64,000 nt of DNA, from the NCBI GenBank assembly GCA_012295225.1, contig WMKK01000004.1:791502-855501 (forward strand), written 5' to 3'. A model generated the notes under the pieces. That model was not told the origin of the DNA. It did no database searches and was given only the letters and a program-made list of their open reading frames with translations. Shown here piece after piece: positions 39,101 through 48,846 of the stretch (its first letter is position 1; each line of letters starts with the position of its first letter). Position numbers and translations under genes: made by a program. The DNA is from Ostreococcus mediterraneus. Lineage: Eukaryota > Chlorophyta > Mamiellophyceae > Mamiellales > Bathycoccaceae.

Positions 39101-42100
39101 CTGTACGAGCGCGATCATCGACGCGTACGGAAGATTGTCATCTTTCACACGCAAAAACGATTCAAGGCACATCGTGAGCATCTCCGCCAAATCAACCCAT
39201 AGCCAGGTATCCGTCGTCGTTCGCGGTGGTCGACGCAAAAACCGCGCGCTGGTCTCTGGCCAGTGCCCGAATGAGGCTAAAACGCTCATCGCGTGCGGTC
39301 GGCTCGTCTGCGTGAGAGTCTTCAAGGCGGCGACAACTCGCGCCGCAGCGGCGTGCGATTGCGCGGACCCGAGCTCTGTTATGAGACCACCGATCACGAA
39401 TGGCGGGCACGAAACGCGTGCCGCGTCACGCATGACGCGAACATCAGCACTATCATACTCTTCATCTTCGTTCATCGCGAACGAAGACAACGCCTCGGCG
39501 TCTGTCCGGATGTTATACGTGTGCGTGAGCAACTGTCGTTGCTTGAACATTCGCATCACTCTATCAGTGTCAACTAAACCGTCGTGCATGGGATTTGAAT
39601 CTCCAAGCGCTGGTGGACTCGCGAGTTCGGGAACGAAGCGAGGAAATCGGTACGTCTCTAAGAAGAGCTTTGGTAGCGACAGTGTGCTTGGCTTTGGCGC
39701 GCCAACGCGAGCCACGACGGCTTCCATCACTGGAACAAAGAGCACTTGAGTCAACAGTGACGCCATGGATTCACGAATGCGCGCTTGTGGGTGAAACACG
39801 AGTCGAAGAGTTCGCATGATTCGACAACCACGAGAATCATCACGGGTAAGCATCTCGCGCACGAGCGATGAAGCACCAGCCGCGGCGGCAAGTACTCTAA
39901 GTGTGCCTGTGACGACGACGGAATGCGCGCCCGTTTCCAACATCATCTTGAGTAAAGCATCGAGAGACGCGGCGTCAGCCAACGCTGGAGCCAATCGAGA
40001 ATCGCGTACTAGGCTTTCAAGTTCATTGGCAATCAGCTCTCGGGATCGCGGCTCGGCGCTCATGAAATCCTGTAATAAATCTCGAACATCTTTAAACGTC
40101 TTTGATCTCGAGTTGTCGTTTGTCGACGTCGACGCGTTGGAACTTGTGTTACGCACGTATTGATCGTCAGTGAGCAGCACTGCATCAAAAGGGTCACTGC
40201 ACGACGCGATGAGCACTTCCGCGGACGCACTGAGACCATGAGAGATGTCATGAGCCACATCTGTGGCACTCGTCGTGCGCACTTCTTCGTCGTCGTGAAA
40301 CAAACCTCTCAAAGCTGGAAGAAGCTTCTCCCATTTGCCACCTCCGGTTTCTCTCCTCACAGTTTCAATCAAACGGCGAGCTTCAGTGACGGCCATACCG
40401 ACAGCGTCGTCGCCGTCAAGCGCGTCGAGCCAAGCAGAATAAATGGCAATTTGTCCTGCAACGCGGCGATGATTTTGCGTCACGGCGCACGCCGATTCCA
40501 AACAAGTTGCCGCATCGAACATCGTCGACGCGTGATTCAAACCGCCGATGATGACTTCACCAATAATAGATGGGTGTTCTAGCACCGCGCACGCTGTCGA
40601 ATCAATCGCACTCGCTGCCGCTAGCGTGGCATAAGCCGACACGCGTACGGTGGTAGTGCTGTGCGTCAAGAGCGCCAAGATGGCAGTGATGACACTTTCC
40701 ATATCTGCATCTTCGTCGTCTTCCGGAGTCAGCGCGAGGAGTGTTGCAACCATATGCGCGCTCGCTTGTCCAGCATTGGATTCGCTTTCAATCAAACTCA
40801 ACGCTGGAGTGGCATCAAGTATTAACTGCGCGTACGAAGTCGAAGTCGGTGTCGATGCTCCAGAAATTGCATTCGATACCGCGTGCAAGCACTGATCCGC
40901 ATCTCGAACGATTGCGAGCTCGCGTGCGAGCGTAGGACATATGTGACCCAACGCATTGGCGCACAACTGCCTCGCTAATGGATTTGCCGCAGCAAAAACT
41001 TCATCCACGCACACGTCGTGCCATCGTTTTATAAGTCTAACGTTGGCCGCTCCGCTACCTCGCGCTGACGCCCCACCAGCAATCGCCGCAAATTCAGCGC
41101 TCACTTGCACGCAAGTCAGATATTCACTCGCGGCGCCTGATTCGAATTCCAAATGCTCCAGCGTTGCCTCGAATAAATCTAAATATTGACCGAGACGCGT
41201 CAATGCTCCGCTGTGCGGCGACGCTCCGTCGTTCTCTGCCGCGATTTGAACCAACGGCAAAAGTAACCGCGCAGCGCGAATCGCATCAGCACGCAACGAC
41301 GGTTCGCGCATGACAGGTATGACGTGCGTCATAAACGTGTGTGTCATGGGCAAAACCTTGGTGGGCTCGCCCTTAGACGCCCCGTACCCGTGCCCGCGAG
41401 CGCTCGGCGGCAAATTTTCATTCGGCGAGCTCGCGAGCAAAGACTGACGATTCGCATCAATCAACTCGCGCTGCAGCGCTATGGCACACGTCTGAATCAC
41501 CGCCAATGCTTCGCGCCTAGTCTCTGGACTTGACAACTCTGGATCCATCGCCGATAATAATTCACACGCGCGCTCCAACGCTCGCGACGCGAATTGCGCG
41601 ACGGATTCCACCGGCACGTCAACCAACGCCCGCCTGAGCTCGCGCAAACCCGCATGGGCGAGCGTGTGATGCGCACACGCATCCAAATGCGCGACGAGTG
41701 AATATAAATACTGCCGATCGCTCTCGCTCGTTGTGACGAATGGTAACCGGTACCCATCGTCCCCAGAGGCGCTCGCGACGCCGCGACTCGCCGACGACGC
41801 CTTAAAGCTCACCTTCATGTGCGATGACGACGGCGCGCTCGACGTAGACGGCCTGCCATACTGTTGTTGATAAGCGCCACCGTCACGACGCCGCGCGGTA
41901 AATCTCTCGCCGTCGTCGTCGTCGTCGTTCGCTCGTCGCGCGTTGGCGCGCGCCGCGAGCTCCGCCTCTCCGTCGTACCCACCCTTCGCATACCCCAGGC
42001 CATCATCACCGCTCGCGCCTTCCCATCGCGCGCGCTCACGCACTTCATCTATCATCGCCACCATCGCACGCGCACCTCGCGCGCGTCTCACCGCTCGCGC

Positions 42101-42246
42101 CGACATCGTAGACGCGAGTCGCGCGTTTAAAACATCCGCCGCCTCGCGCGCGCCGTTCGCCTCCAACATCGCCGCCGTCATCGCCCCACCCCGCGCATCG
42201 GCGCACCACTCCGCGAACACCTCCCCTATGTCATCGTCGTCGCCAA

Positions 42247-42284
<38 letters not shown>

Positions 42285-42460
42285 ACCATGCGCGAAAGCA
42301 TCGCGCGCACGCACGCCGCATCGCTCACCACATCCCTGACATCTTTCGTCCCGCACGCACACGCCGTGCGCGCGCGGCGAATCGCGCGTCGGCGCACGTC
42401 GCGAGAGTGCGACGCGAGTTTGTCGCGAAGCGCCTCGGCGAAGGCGTGCGCGTCGGGCAT
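36161..42460 (-). CDS. Giant ARM-repeat protein, rotatin-like
   Basis: 2,099 residues from ATG 42460 (the frame is open from a TTG), with no intron. Early: FAEALRDKLASHSRDVRRRAI, an Asp run encoded by a GAC array (~42241-42286), an Ala-rich region, then LPFVTTSESDRQYLYSLVAHL, which parallels rotatin's WLPLT-TDR--L--- entry. The rest is armadillo/HEAT-like helical pairs, with FLETYRFPRFVPELASPP mid-protein (rotatin has an F-R-Y-LP-- segment here) and a C-terminal block EVFLLMHNLAFHADAKAHF, CAASACATLFALVHHGQRVV that resembles rotatin's final repeats. Length (human 2,226) and domain order agree. Rotatin acts in centriole and cilium assembly. Homology is from motif resemblance only. Confidence 0.5.
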
Positions 42461-42806
42461 GGAAGCCTGTGCGCGCGCAAAGGCGAATGCGGTGACACTC
42501 AACCGTTGAGCTGTCGTTTCGGCGATTTGAATTTGTGTGTCCGAATGTCCGAATGGGTGTAGGGGTCGTAGTGTGGTTTGTTAAATTCGATATGGATTAT
42601 TTATGTGTGTGCAGTGGCACGCGCGTCCGAGCGTCGCTCGCGGTCGGTCGACGTCGCGGCGATGGCGCCCATCGCGATGGCGCCCAGTGCGATGAGGCGT
42701 GTGACTCTCGTGGTGGTACAGTGGCAGCCGGGCCGCTGCCGTGGGCTATGTATTGCATGTGATTGTACGCGCGGCGGAACCGCGCGCGGCTACGACGCGA
42801 GCGTCG
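42461..42806. other. Intergenic, 346 bp
   Basis: Between the rotatin-like start and the stop of the CPR5-like gene, both on the minus strand. It includes a short imperfect repeat GCGATGGCGCCCA (about 42659-42690). Otherwise nothing recognised. Confidence 0.35.
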
Positions 42807-44348
42807 TCATTCGACGTAATAATACGGCGACCCAGACGCGCCGCGGAAGAGCGACGGGAACGACGGTATCGACGATGTCAGGGCTAATATGATAGACCTC
42901 GTCGTGGACATGGATGACATGGATGGCGCGAAAGGCGCGGCGGCGACGAGCGCGGGCGCGAGGACGCCGAGCGCGGCGTAGTAGAGCCATTTGAGACTCG
43001 CGGCGTGGACGACGTACGGCGCGAGAACGCGCGCGCTCACGATGCAGCACGCGATGAGCATGACATACGTGCGCCACGCTAAGAGCCAGAGTTCGCGATC
43101 GCCGCCGAGCGTGGTGACGGCGCGCGCGCCGATGGAGCCGACGCCGACGCCGAGGACGAGGGTGGACACAAACATGGGCGCAGCGCGAAATCGTCGCGTG
43201 ACTTCCAAACGCGTGAGCGTCAATGCGATGGCGGCGATGGTAATGAAACCCACGAGCGCGCGCGTGCTTTCGCCGGTAAAGCACGCGATGGTGGACGCCA
43301 AGCGCCACGCGGAGACGACGGACACGGTGAAATCACGCGTCGAACCGCACCGCGCGGTTAAACGCGAGAAATGTGCCTCAACTTGGCGCCACGCTAAATA
43401 ACTTACCATCGCACACGTTGTCGTCAAACCCATCGCTAACGCATCACACGTCATGGCGTGAAATGTTTCATCGTCGTAACGCGCGTTGCGCTCGGCGCGC
43501 TGCGCTTTGGTTTCCGCCACGCCATCTGCGGCGATTCTATTGCCCTCCGCTCGCAACGCATTCGCGGCGTGCGTCTGCGCCAACGAAAATAAATTCAATA
43601 TGTTCGACGTCATGCGCGAGCCAACCTCGAGCTTGCGAACTTCTATTTCTTCACGCAACAACGCGCGGTCTTCTTCGCACATTGACGTGAGCGCCAGCGT
43701 CGACGGCGACGGCGACGTCGGCGGCGTCGTTAACGACTCACCTACCGCAGCTCCCGGCGTGGACGACACCACCGGCGGAGAAGCGGCGGCGCCAGCACGC
43801 TCGACAGTCGCCGCCCCGTTCGCGCCGAACCGCTCCCTCGTCCAACGCCGTCGCCGCTTCTCCGCCGCCTCGACAAACACCTCAACGCGCGTCGCCGCAC
43901 CATCCTCGTACGCCACGAGCGCGAACGCCCTCGCCACTCGACGAAACACCTTAGCGTCGTCGTCCAGGTCCTCGTCCAGGTCCTCGTCCTCGTCGTCCTC
44001 GACGTCCTCGTCGTCCTCGACGTCGTCGCCGCGTCGACCCCTCCGCCTCCCCCACGCGCGCGCGGCATCCGCAAACGCCCGCCCCGCCCGCCTCGCCCTC
44101 GCATCAGCCCTCGCGCGCGCGCTCGCCTCGCGCGCCCTCGTCCTCTGCACGCGCGCGCGCGTCAGCGCCAGCGCCAGCGTCAGCGCCGCGGGCGTCAGCG
44201 CGAACGCCAGCGCGTACGCCCACGCGAGCGCCCGCGCGCCGTCGCCCGCGCGCCACGCCCGCGCCAGCCGCGCGCCGACGCCGTCGTCATCATCCGGCGC
44301 GCTCGTCACCGCGCGGCTGTATCGCGCGAACCCGCGAGGCGACGCCAT
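42807..44348 (-). CDS. Multi-pass membrane protein, CPR5-like candidate
   Basis: 513 residues. One hydrophobic stretch lies near 40-60, then long Arg/Ala and Asp/Glu-rich (repeat-coded) linkers. A coiled-coil segment EEDRALLREEIEVRKLEVGS, then NILNLFSLAQTHAANALRAEG follows, then about five membrane segments from ~300 on. In the last block GARAVTTLGGDRELWLLAW matches the V-D-T-L-G-G-x-x-x-x-W-L-x-x-W motif I recall from plant CPR5, preceded as there by a span rich in aliphatic residues. CPR5 is a plant transmembrane nucleoporin regulating immunity, cell-cycle and growth signals. The motif and the order (disordered N-terminus, coiled coil, C-terminal spans) support it moderately. Function here is inference. 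Confidence 0.5.
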   Translation of the reverse strand: MASPRGFARYSRAVTSAPDDDDGVGARLARAWRAGDGARALAWAYALAFALTPAALTLALALTRARVQRTRAREASARARADARARRAGRAFADAARAWGRRRGRRGDDVEDDEDVEDDEDEDLDEDLDDDAKVFRRVARAFALVAYEDGAATRVEVFVEAAEKRRRRWTRERFGANGAATVERAGAAASPPVVSSTPGAAVGESLTTPPTSPSPSTLALTSMCEEDRALLREEIEVRKLEVGSRMTSNILNLFSLAQTHAANALRAEGNRIAADGVAETKAQRAERNARYDDETFHAMTCDALAMGLTTTCAMVSYLAWRQVEAHFSRLTARCGSTRDFTVSVVSAWRLASTIACFTGESTRALVGFITIAAIALTLTRLEVTRRFRAAPMFVSTLVLGVGVGSIGARAVTTLGGDRELWLLAWRTYVMLIACCIVSARVLAPYVVHAASLKWLYYAALGVLAPALVAAAPFAPSMSSMSTTRSIILALTSSIPSFPSLFRGASGSPYYYVE

Positions 44349-44379
44349 CGACCGCGCGACCGACGATGCCGACGATGCC

Positions 44380-44442
44380 GATGCCCGATGCCCGATGCCC
44401 GATGCCCGATGCCCGATGCCCGATGCCCGATGCCCGATGCCC
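44380..44442. repeat. (GATGCCC)9 tandem array
   Basis: Nine uninterrupted copies of the heptamer GATGCCC, beginning 32 bp upstream of the CPR5-like ATG. Being a 7-mer, it would not stay in frame, which agrees with a non-coding 5' leader or promoter position. Length is probably polymorphic. Confidence 0.9.
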
Positions 44443-44860
44443 GATGCCGACGCGCAGTCGCGACGACGACGACCGACGCCGACCGGGCGACCGCCGACGC
44501 CGACGCCGACGCGGGCGCGCAGTCGCGACGTCGACCGGGCGACCGCCGCCGACGACGACCGGGCGACGACCGACGACGACGACGAGTGACGAGTGACGAC
44601 CGGGGGTGACCAATCCTTGAGTCATGAACGGTGAAATCTGGACGCACCGCACGCCCATCGACGCCTCGTCTCGCGCGACGTGGCATCGCACGTCACGCGT
44701 GCGCGAGCGGCGCGCGCGCGATCGCGTGCGGTGACATCGCGCGCGCGCGCGGTCGACGGCGCGTGCGAGGCGCGCGCGCGCGCGGTCGTCGTACGCGTCA
44801 TCCGTCGTCGTCATCCGTCGTCGTCGTCATCCGTCGTCGTCGGACATTCGGATATTCGGT

Positions 44861-45064
44861 CAATCGATCGTTCAATCGATCGTTCAATCGATCGTTCAAT
44901 CGATCGTTCAATCGATCGTTCAATCGATCGTTCAATCGATCGTTCAATCGATCGTTCAATCGATCGGTCCATCGATCGGTCGTTCGATCGGTCCATCGAT
45001 CGGTCCATCGATCGTTCAATCGATCGGTCCATCGATCGTTCAATCGATCGTTCAATCGATCGAT
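44861..45064. repeat. Seventeen 12-bp units built on ATCGAT
   Basis: Starts as eight identical CAATCGATCGTT units and then varies at two or three positions (CCATCGATCGGT, CGTTCGATCGGT, CAATCGATCGGT). Nearly every unit keeps the palindromic core ATCGAT, with cores spaced 12 bp apart, close to one helical turn. The array ends 111 bp before the LHC-like start codon. Confidence 0.93.
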
Positions 45065-45175
45065 CGACTCCGTGACGCCACGCGTCCGGTCCGTCGATCG
45101 ACCGATGACGTCGACGTCATCCACGTCGAGCGACGACGACGACGAGGTCGAGGTCGGGAGTGAGCGACGCGCGCG

Positions 45176-45766
45176 ATGCACGCGACGACGACGACGACGA
45201 TGCACGCGATGACGATGACGACGACGACGACGACGACGCGCGCGATGCGCGCGAGCGTCGTCTCGCGCGGTGGCGCCGCGCGACGGGGCGCGGTGGTGGT
45301 GTCGCGCGCGGGCAAGGCGCCGACGACGGTGGAGTACGTGCGTCGATGTGTTTCGCNCGCGCGCGGGCGCGTGCGCGCGGGCGCGGGCGCGGTGTGCGTG
45401 GTGTGCGATGGTGGTTGGTCGTAGTGTGCGATGGTGCGCGTTGGATGACACATTCGAGCGTGATTTGAAAAAGTGTCCTCGCGCTCGACTGACGGCGTCT
45501 TCGCGTCTCTCCTCGTCTCGTCGCGTAGGTACCAACGCCAACAAGCGAAGATGATGGTCAAGTATTTCAAGGATAAGCAATACGAAGAAGCGGTTGAAGA
45601 TGCGCAAGTTTTTGGGTTCACGCCGAAGAATGAAATCAACAACGGGCGATGGACGATGTTTGGCTTGTTAGTAGGCATGCTCACGGAAATCGCCACTGGC
45701 GTGGATTTCCCGGATCAAATCAACCTCACGCTCAGCGTGCTCGGGATTACTGATTTCGAGCCGTAA
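45176..45766 (+). CDS. One-helix LHC-like (HLIP/OHP-type) plastid protein
   Basis: Exons 45176-45333 and 45529-45766; donor GTACGT, ACTGAC at 45487-45492, acceptor GCGTAG; 131 residues. The start could also be the later in-frame ATGs at 45200, 45206 or 45209. Exon 1 is a Thr/Ala/Arg transit peptide. Exon 2 gives EYQRQQAKMMVKYFKDKQYE, then FGFTPKNEINNGRWTMFGLL, with the chlorophyll-binding E88-x-x-N91-x-R93 signature inside a single membrane helix (~88-110), then GVDFPDQINLTLSVLGI. One-helix proteins bind chlorophyll transiently in photosystem assembly and high-light protection. An N at 45357 is intronic and harmless. Divergent from the CPR5-like gene across the repeat region. Confidence 0.85.
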
Positions 45767-45910
45767 TTTCGAGCCGTACATTTGCCGCTCGTCGATGGCG
45801 ATGTGTACTCCACTAGGGAGCACGAAGCGCATTCTCATTGTAAATAGAAGACATTCACGCTGACGCTGATTATTATTTCATAAGACATCGTCGGCGCGAA
45901 CGACGACGAC

Positions 45911-45950
45911 GGTGGCCATAATTCCACGCTGGTGGCCATAATTCCACGCA
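45911..45950. repeat. 20-bp tandem duplication
   Basis: Two adjacent copies of a 20-bp unit containing GGTGGCCATAATTCCACGC (19 of 20 identical), just upstream of the secreted protein ATG at 45968. Probably a recent small duplication in the 5' leader. It creates an in-frame GTG but no useful start. Confidence 0.85.
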
Positions 45951-45967
45951 CGACTTTTACGAACACG

Positions 45968-47026
45968 ATGATGATGATGATGCGGAATAGACTGACGTGT
46001 ACACGGCTCGTGGCATTCGCGTCGTGTGTTTGCGCGGCTGCGTCGATTCAAGGCGCCGCGGCGGCGACGAATTCCATCGCGTGTCTTTCACCGCCAAACG
46101 GTGTCTCCGCGACTAAGTGGACCGCGACGGCTGAAGCGCTCGGTTTGCACCTCTGCGTGTCCGTTGCCGATTCTCTCGATCTCGCGGCGAATCAGGTTCA
46201 ACAGCGACGTTTTTCTTCTGTCGCTCAAGCGCAACCATCAGATGAGTGCGAAGGCGAAATTCTTAGTTTCATGTGCGCCGCCTCGTCGGCGCAAACGTCG
46301 GATGATTTCGCGTGCTCGGTGCAATCTTCAGATGGAAACCTGGTCGAGTCGAACGCATTTCGCACGTGCATCGCACCGCTGTGCGAAGAGATTTGTATCA
46401 AGAACGACGGTGCGAATGGTAAAGACGCGACGTTTTGCACGGCGTGTGCTTCGCGGCGCCGAGGACGATTTGGTAGCGAGTTTGGCGCCATTTGGCCGTC
46501 AGCGACGATGAATCCGTTGAATTTGAACGCGATGTTCACCCAATTTTCTTCGCAACCTCTCGGTCAGTTGATGACGAGTTATTTGCGTGTGCAGGCGACG
46601 ATGTGGCTCATTCGGACCGCGTTTCAAGCCATTCAACAGGCGAGTAACGGCGGCGGCGGTGGGACGACGCTGTTCCCTAATTTGGGCTCGCCGGCGCCAT
46701 CGACGCCGAGCGGTGGCTCGTCAACGATTTACTTTCCACCAATATCGCCGTCGCCGTCGCCGTCGCCGTCGCCATCGCCATCACCGATCAATCAATGTGG
46801 CGTGTCCGCTCCGGCGTCGCATTCGTGCTCAAACTCGTGCGGATTGTGCGTATTTCCAGACGCGTCGAGCGATGTTCCCAATTGTTGCTGCGATTCGACG
46901 TGCTCTGATTACGGCGATTGCTGCGTCGACGCCACAGATTGCTGCCCGGCGTTAAAAAGCGCAAACGGTCGACTCATCCGCGCGCGTTCGCGACCGAACG
47001 CGCGCCTTCGCGGCTCGAGCGCGTAA
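45968..47026 (+). CDS. Secreted Cys-rich protein with somatomedin-B-like domain
   Basis: 352 residues from the ATG run at 45968 (five Met). A signal peptide (RLVAFASCVCAAASIQGAAA) leads to an N-terminal Cys-rich region (~12 Cys, CEGEILSFMCAASS, CIAPLCEEICIK). A helical middle and a low-complexity Pro/Ser linker (PSPSPSPSPS) follow. The C-terminal module CSNSCGLCVFPD, NCCCDSTCSDYGDCCVD, CCP fits the somatomedin-B knot (C-CD--C---GDCC-D). SMB modules mediate extracellular protein binding in animals and also occur in algal secreted proteins. The linker suggests a cell-surface or wall-associated protein. Convergent with the F-box gene, 72 bp apart. Confidence 0.65.
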   Translation: MMMMMRNRLTCTRLVAFASCVCAAASIQGAAAATNSIACLSPPNGVSATKWTATAEALGLHLCVSVADSLDLAANQVQQRRFSSVAQAQPSDECEGEILSFMCAASSAQTSDDFACSVQSSDGNLVESNAFRTCIAPLCEEICIKNDGANGKDATFCTACASRRRGRFGSEFGAIWPSATMNPLNLNAMFTQFSSQPLGQLMTSYLRVQATMWLIRTAFQAIQQASNGGGGGTTLFPNLGSPAPSTPSGGSSTIYFPPISPSPSPSPSPSPSPINQCGVSAPASHSCSNSCGLCVFPDASSDVPNCCCDSTCSDYGDCCVDATDCCPALKSANGRLIRARSRPNARLRGSSA

Positions 47027-47098
47027 ATAATTCCTCCTGACAATCATCATCTAACAATCATCTAACACTCTCTCTGCTGCTCCTACTCCTACGTGTGC

Positions 47099-48730
47099 CT
47101 AGCTAAAATAATTTTCTATAAATTCAATCGATGCGGGGCATCCCGTGATGTCTTTACGTTTGAGACGCCGATCGCGGACGCCAATGACGCGACGCAAATT
47201 GTTTGAATTTCTAACGTCAAACGCGTCAAGCGCCGGCGCGCCGCGCTCAAAGCGCACCTCTGTGAGATCCTTGCACGCGCGCGCTACGAATGACACGCAC
47301 TTTGTGCTCGACACGCACACATTTTGCAATGCGAATGATCCATTGAACGTACATTTTACGAGATTCGGCGCCGTAATCACGGCGCGGTCGATGGAAAAGC
47401 ATCCTTCGGCGCTGAGCTCTTCGAGCGTCGACGCGCACATGCGCAACAAGTCGTCGAATCCGCTCGACGTCAAACTCTTGCAACTGTCCAACGTGAGCGT
47501 GCGAATGGATGTCAACTTCGTGCGCACGGTGTTAATTTCATCCGTCATCGCACGAAACGCCGCGCAGCGGTTGAGCAGTAACGTTTCGCATTGCGGCGCA
47601 AAGCAATTAAACGTCTCCATCGCGCGGCATCCAGCCACGTTGAGCGTTTCGACCGAGTTTGATTGCACTTGCAACGTGCGCAACGCCGCACAGTCAGCCA
47701 CATTAATCGTACGCAGTGCGTTCGATCCAGCCGTTCGTCTAATTATGCACGTCGTCATCGTCGCACAATTCACGGCTTTAATAATTTCGAGTCGCGCGCC
47801 TTCGTGCGCGTCGAGTCGCAACTGTTTCAATCCAGAACATCCCGTGACGTCCAGCACGCGCACGCCTCGCGCGGCATCGAGTGCGAGTTTAATCGCGTCT
47901 TCGTCCAAAGATACACATCCTGGGAGACGTAACTCACGAATAAAGTCCCCACACAGCGTCAGCATGCGACTCAAGCCTTTCCCAGTCAACCGTCGCGCGC
48001 GCGGCCACGCGAGCGAAGACAAATGCGGAAATCCCTCTACGCATATCTCCACCACGTGCACGACGTCGAATTCGCTCAACCACTCGCCGCACCCATCAAA
48101 ATCAATCGCCTCTACACTGTGCGATGCGTTATTTGCGCTGATAGCCATCAAAACAGCCACCAGCGCTCGGCTATTGTCCTCGTCGTCGCCATCCGCCTCG
48201 ACTGGCGGTTTCAACGCCTTGGCTAACTTTTTAAAACTCACACGCTGCACGTTTGGGTACGCGCGCATCATGGACCCTACGCGTGAGGCATAATACATCC
48301 CAACGTCCGCATTCGCTCGCACTGGTGAATTTGCGCGTGGTAAATCTAAATTCTTCGCGTTCCGTCGCCACGTCCCCACGAGCGCGCGAAACTCTCGACA
48401 CGTACACGCCAACATCGCCGCGTCCCTCGCGCTCAACCGCGCGAATATCAAATCCCGCACGTCATCCGGAAGGTTGCCACCGAACGCGTCGTACTGCGCA
48501 TCCTGCGCGCCATCGCGCGACGTCTTCACCGTCGTCGGTGTCGCATCAGCCGTGAGCAGCAAAAGTGACTCAAACGCCTCCGTCGTTGACGCCGACGCCG
48601 ACGCGACGTCGCGAATGATATCGCACGCGAGCGCGTTGCGAAACGCATCGATGAGAGCGTCGACGTCGGGGCCGTCGTCCTCGGCGTCGGGCTTGAGCGC
48701 GAACGCCGCGCGCCGGCGGCTGCGAGGCAT
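47099..48730 (-). CDS. F-box / leucine-rich-repeat protein
   Basis: 543 residues, intronless. The F-box is at ~87-118: GNLPDDVRDLIFARLSARDAAMLACTCREF, typical of Skp1-binding adaptors. Cysteine-containing LRRs follow in series: VEAIDFDGCGEWL, LRLPGCVSLDEDAIKLAL, VLDVTGCSGLKQL, INVADCAALRTL, LNVAGCRAMETF, LTLDSCKSLTSSGFDDLL, LSAEGCFSIDRA. This is the FBXL/SKP2-like layout, so it is probably a substrate receptor of an SCF ubiquitin ligase. A Ser/Thr-rich stretch precedes the F-box. The substrate cannot be told. Confidence 0.85.
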   Translation of the reverse strand: MPRSRRRAAFALKPDAEDDGPDVDALIDAFRNALACDIIRDVASASASTTEAFESLLLLTADATPTTVKTSRDGAQDAQYDAFGGNLPDDVRDLIFARLSARDAAMLACTCREFRALVGTWRRNAKNLDLPRANSPVRANADVGMYYASRVGSMMRAYPNVQRVSFKKLAKALKPPVEADGDDEDNSRALVAVLMAISANNASHSVEAIDFDGCGEWLSEFDVVHVVEICVEGFPHLSSLAWPRARRLTGKGLSRMLTLCGDFIRELRLPGCVSLDEDAIKLALDAARGVRVLDVTGCSGLKQLRLDAHEGARLEIIKAVNCATMTTCIIRRTAGSNALRTINVADCAALRTLQVQSNSVETLNVAGCRAMETFNCFAPQCETLLLNRCAAFRAMTDEINTVRTKLTSIRTLTLDSCKSLTSSGFDDLLRMCASTLEELSAEGCFSIDRAVITAPNLVKCTFNGSFALQNVCVSSTKCVSFVARACKDLTEVRFERGAPALDAFDVRNSNNLRRVIGVRDRRLKRKDITGCPASIEFIENYFS

Positions 48731-48780
48731 CGTATGCGGGAGTTGGTTACTTTTTCAGAGTGTGACACATACATAACGAC

Positions 48781-48801
48781 ATACGACATACGACATACGA
48801 C
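48781..48801. repeat. (ATACGAC)3 short array
   Basis: Three copies of a heptamer plus ragged ends (CATACATAACGAC before, ATATATATG after) in the 116-bp gap between the F-box gene start and the stop of the next minus-strand gene. A small simple repeat in a promoter. Confidence 0.7.
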
Positions 48802-48846
48802 ATATATATGACACATAATGTCTTATTCGCGCGTTCGGTCGCAGCG

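Larger units (their letters stand above)
44349..45175. promoter_or_regulatory. Repeat-filled divergent promoter region
   Basis: 827 bp between the starts of the CPR5-like gene and the one-helix LHC-like gene, the longest gap in the window. It holds a 7-bp array (44380-44442), an imperfect GAC/CGACCGGGCGACC block (44456-44590), a GC-rich palindromic stretch (44700-44800) and a 12-bp ATCGAT array (44861-45064). Reading frames here (for example Asp-Arg-Ser-Ile repeats on both strands) are open only because the unit length is a multiple of three. Promoter function is positional inference. Confidence 0.5.

Noticed and set aside
43486-44589. 367-codon plus-strand ORF
   Set aside because: Antisense to the CPR5-like gene and carried through the GATGCCC and GAC repeats; low complexity.
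44861-45064. CRISPR-like regular repeat spacing
   Set aside because: Units are contiguous 12-mers with no unique spacers, in a eukaryotic nuclear promoter. A minisatellite, not CRISPR.
44811-45065. Asp-Arg-Ser-Ile / Asn-Arg-Ser-Phe repeat proteins on both strands
   Set aside because: Open only because the 12-bp repeat unit is four codons without stops. No start context or domain; explained by the array.
47145-48293. 382-codon plus-strand ORF
   Set aside because: Antisense to the F-box/LRR gene, with Ser/Arg/His-rich composition and no domain.
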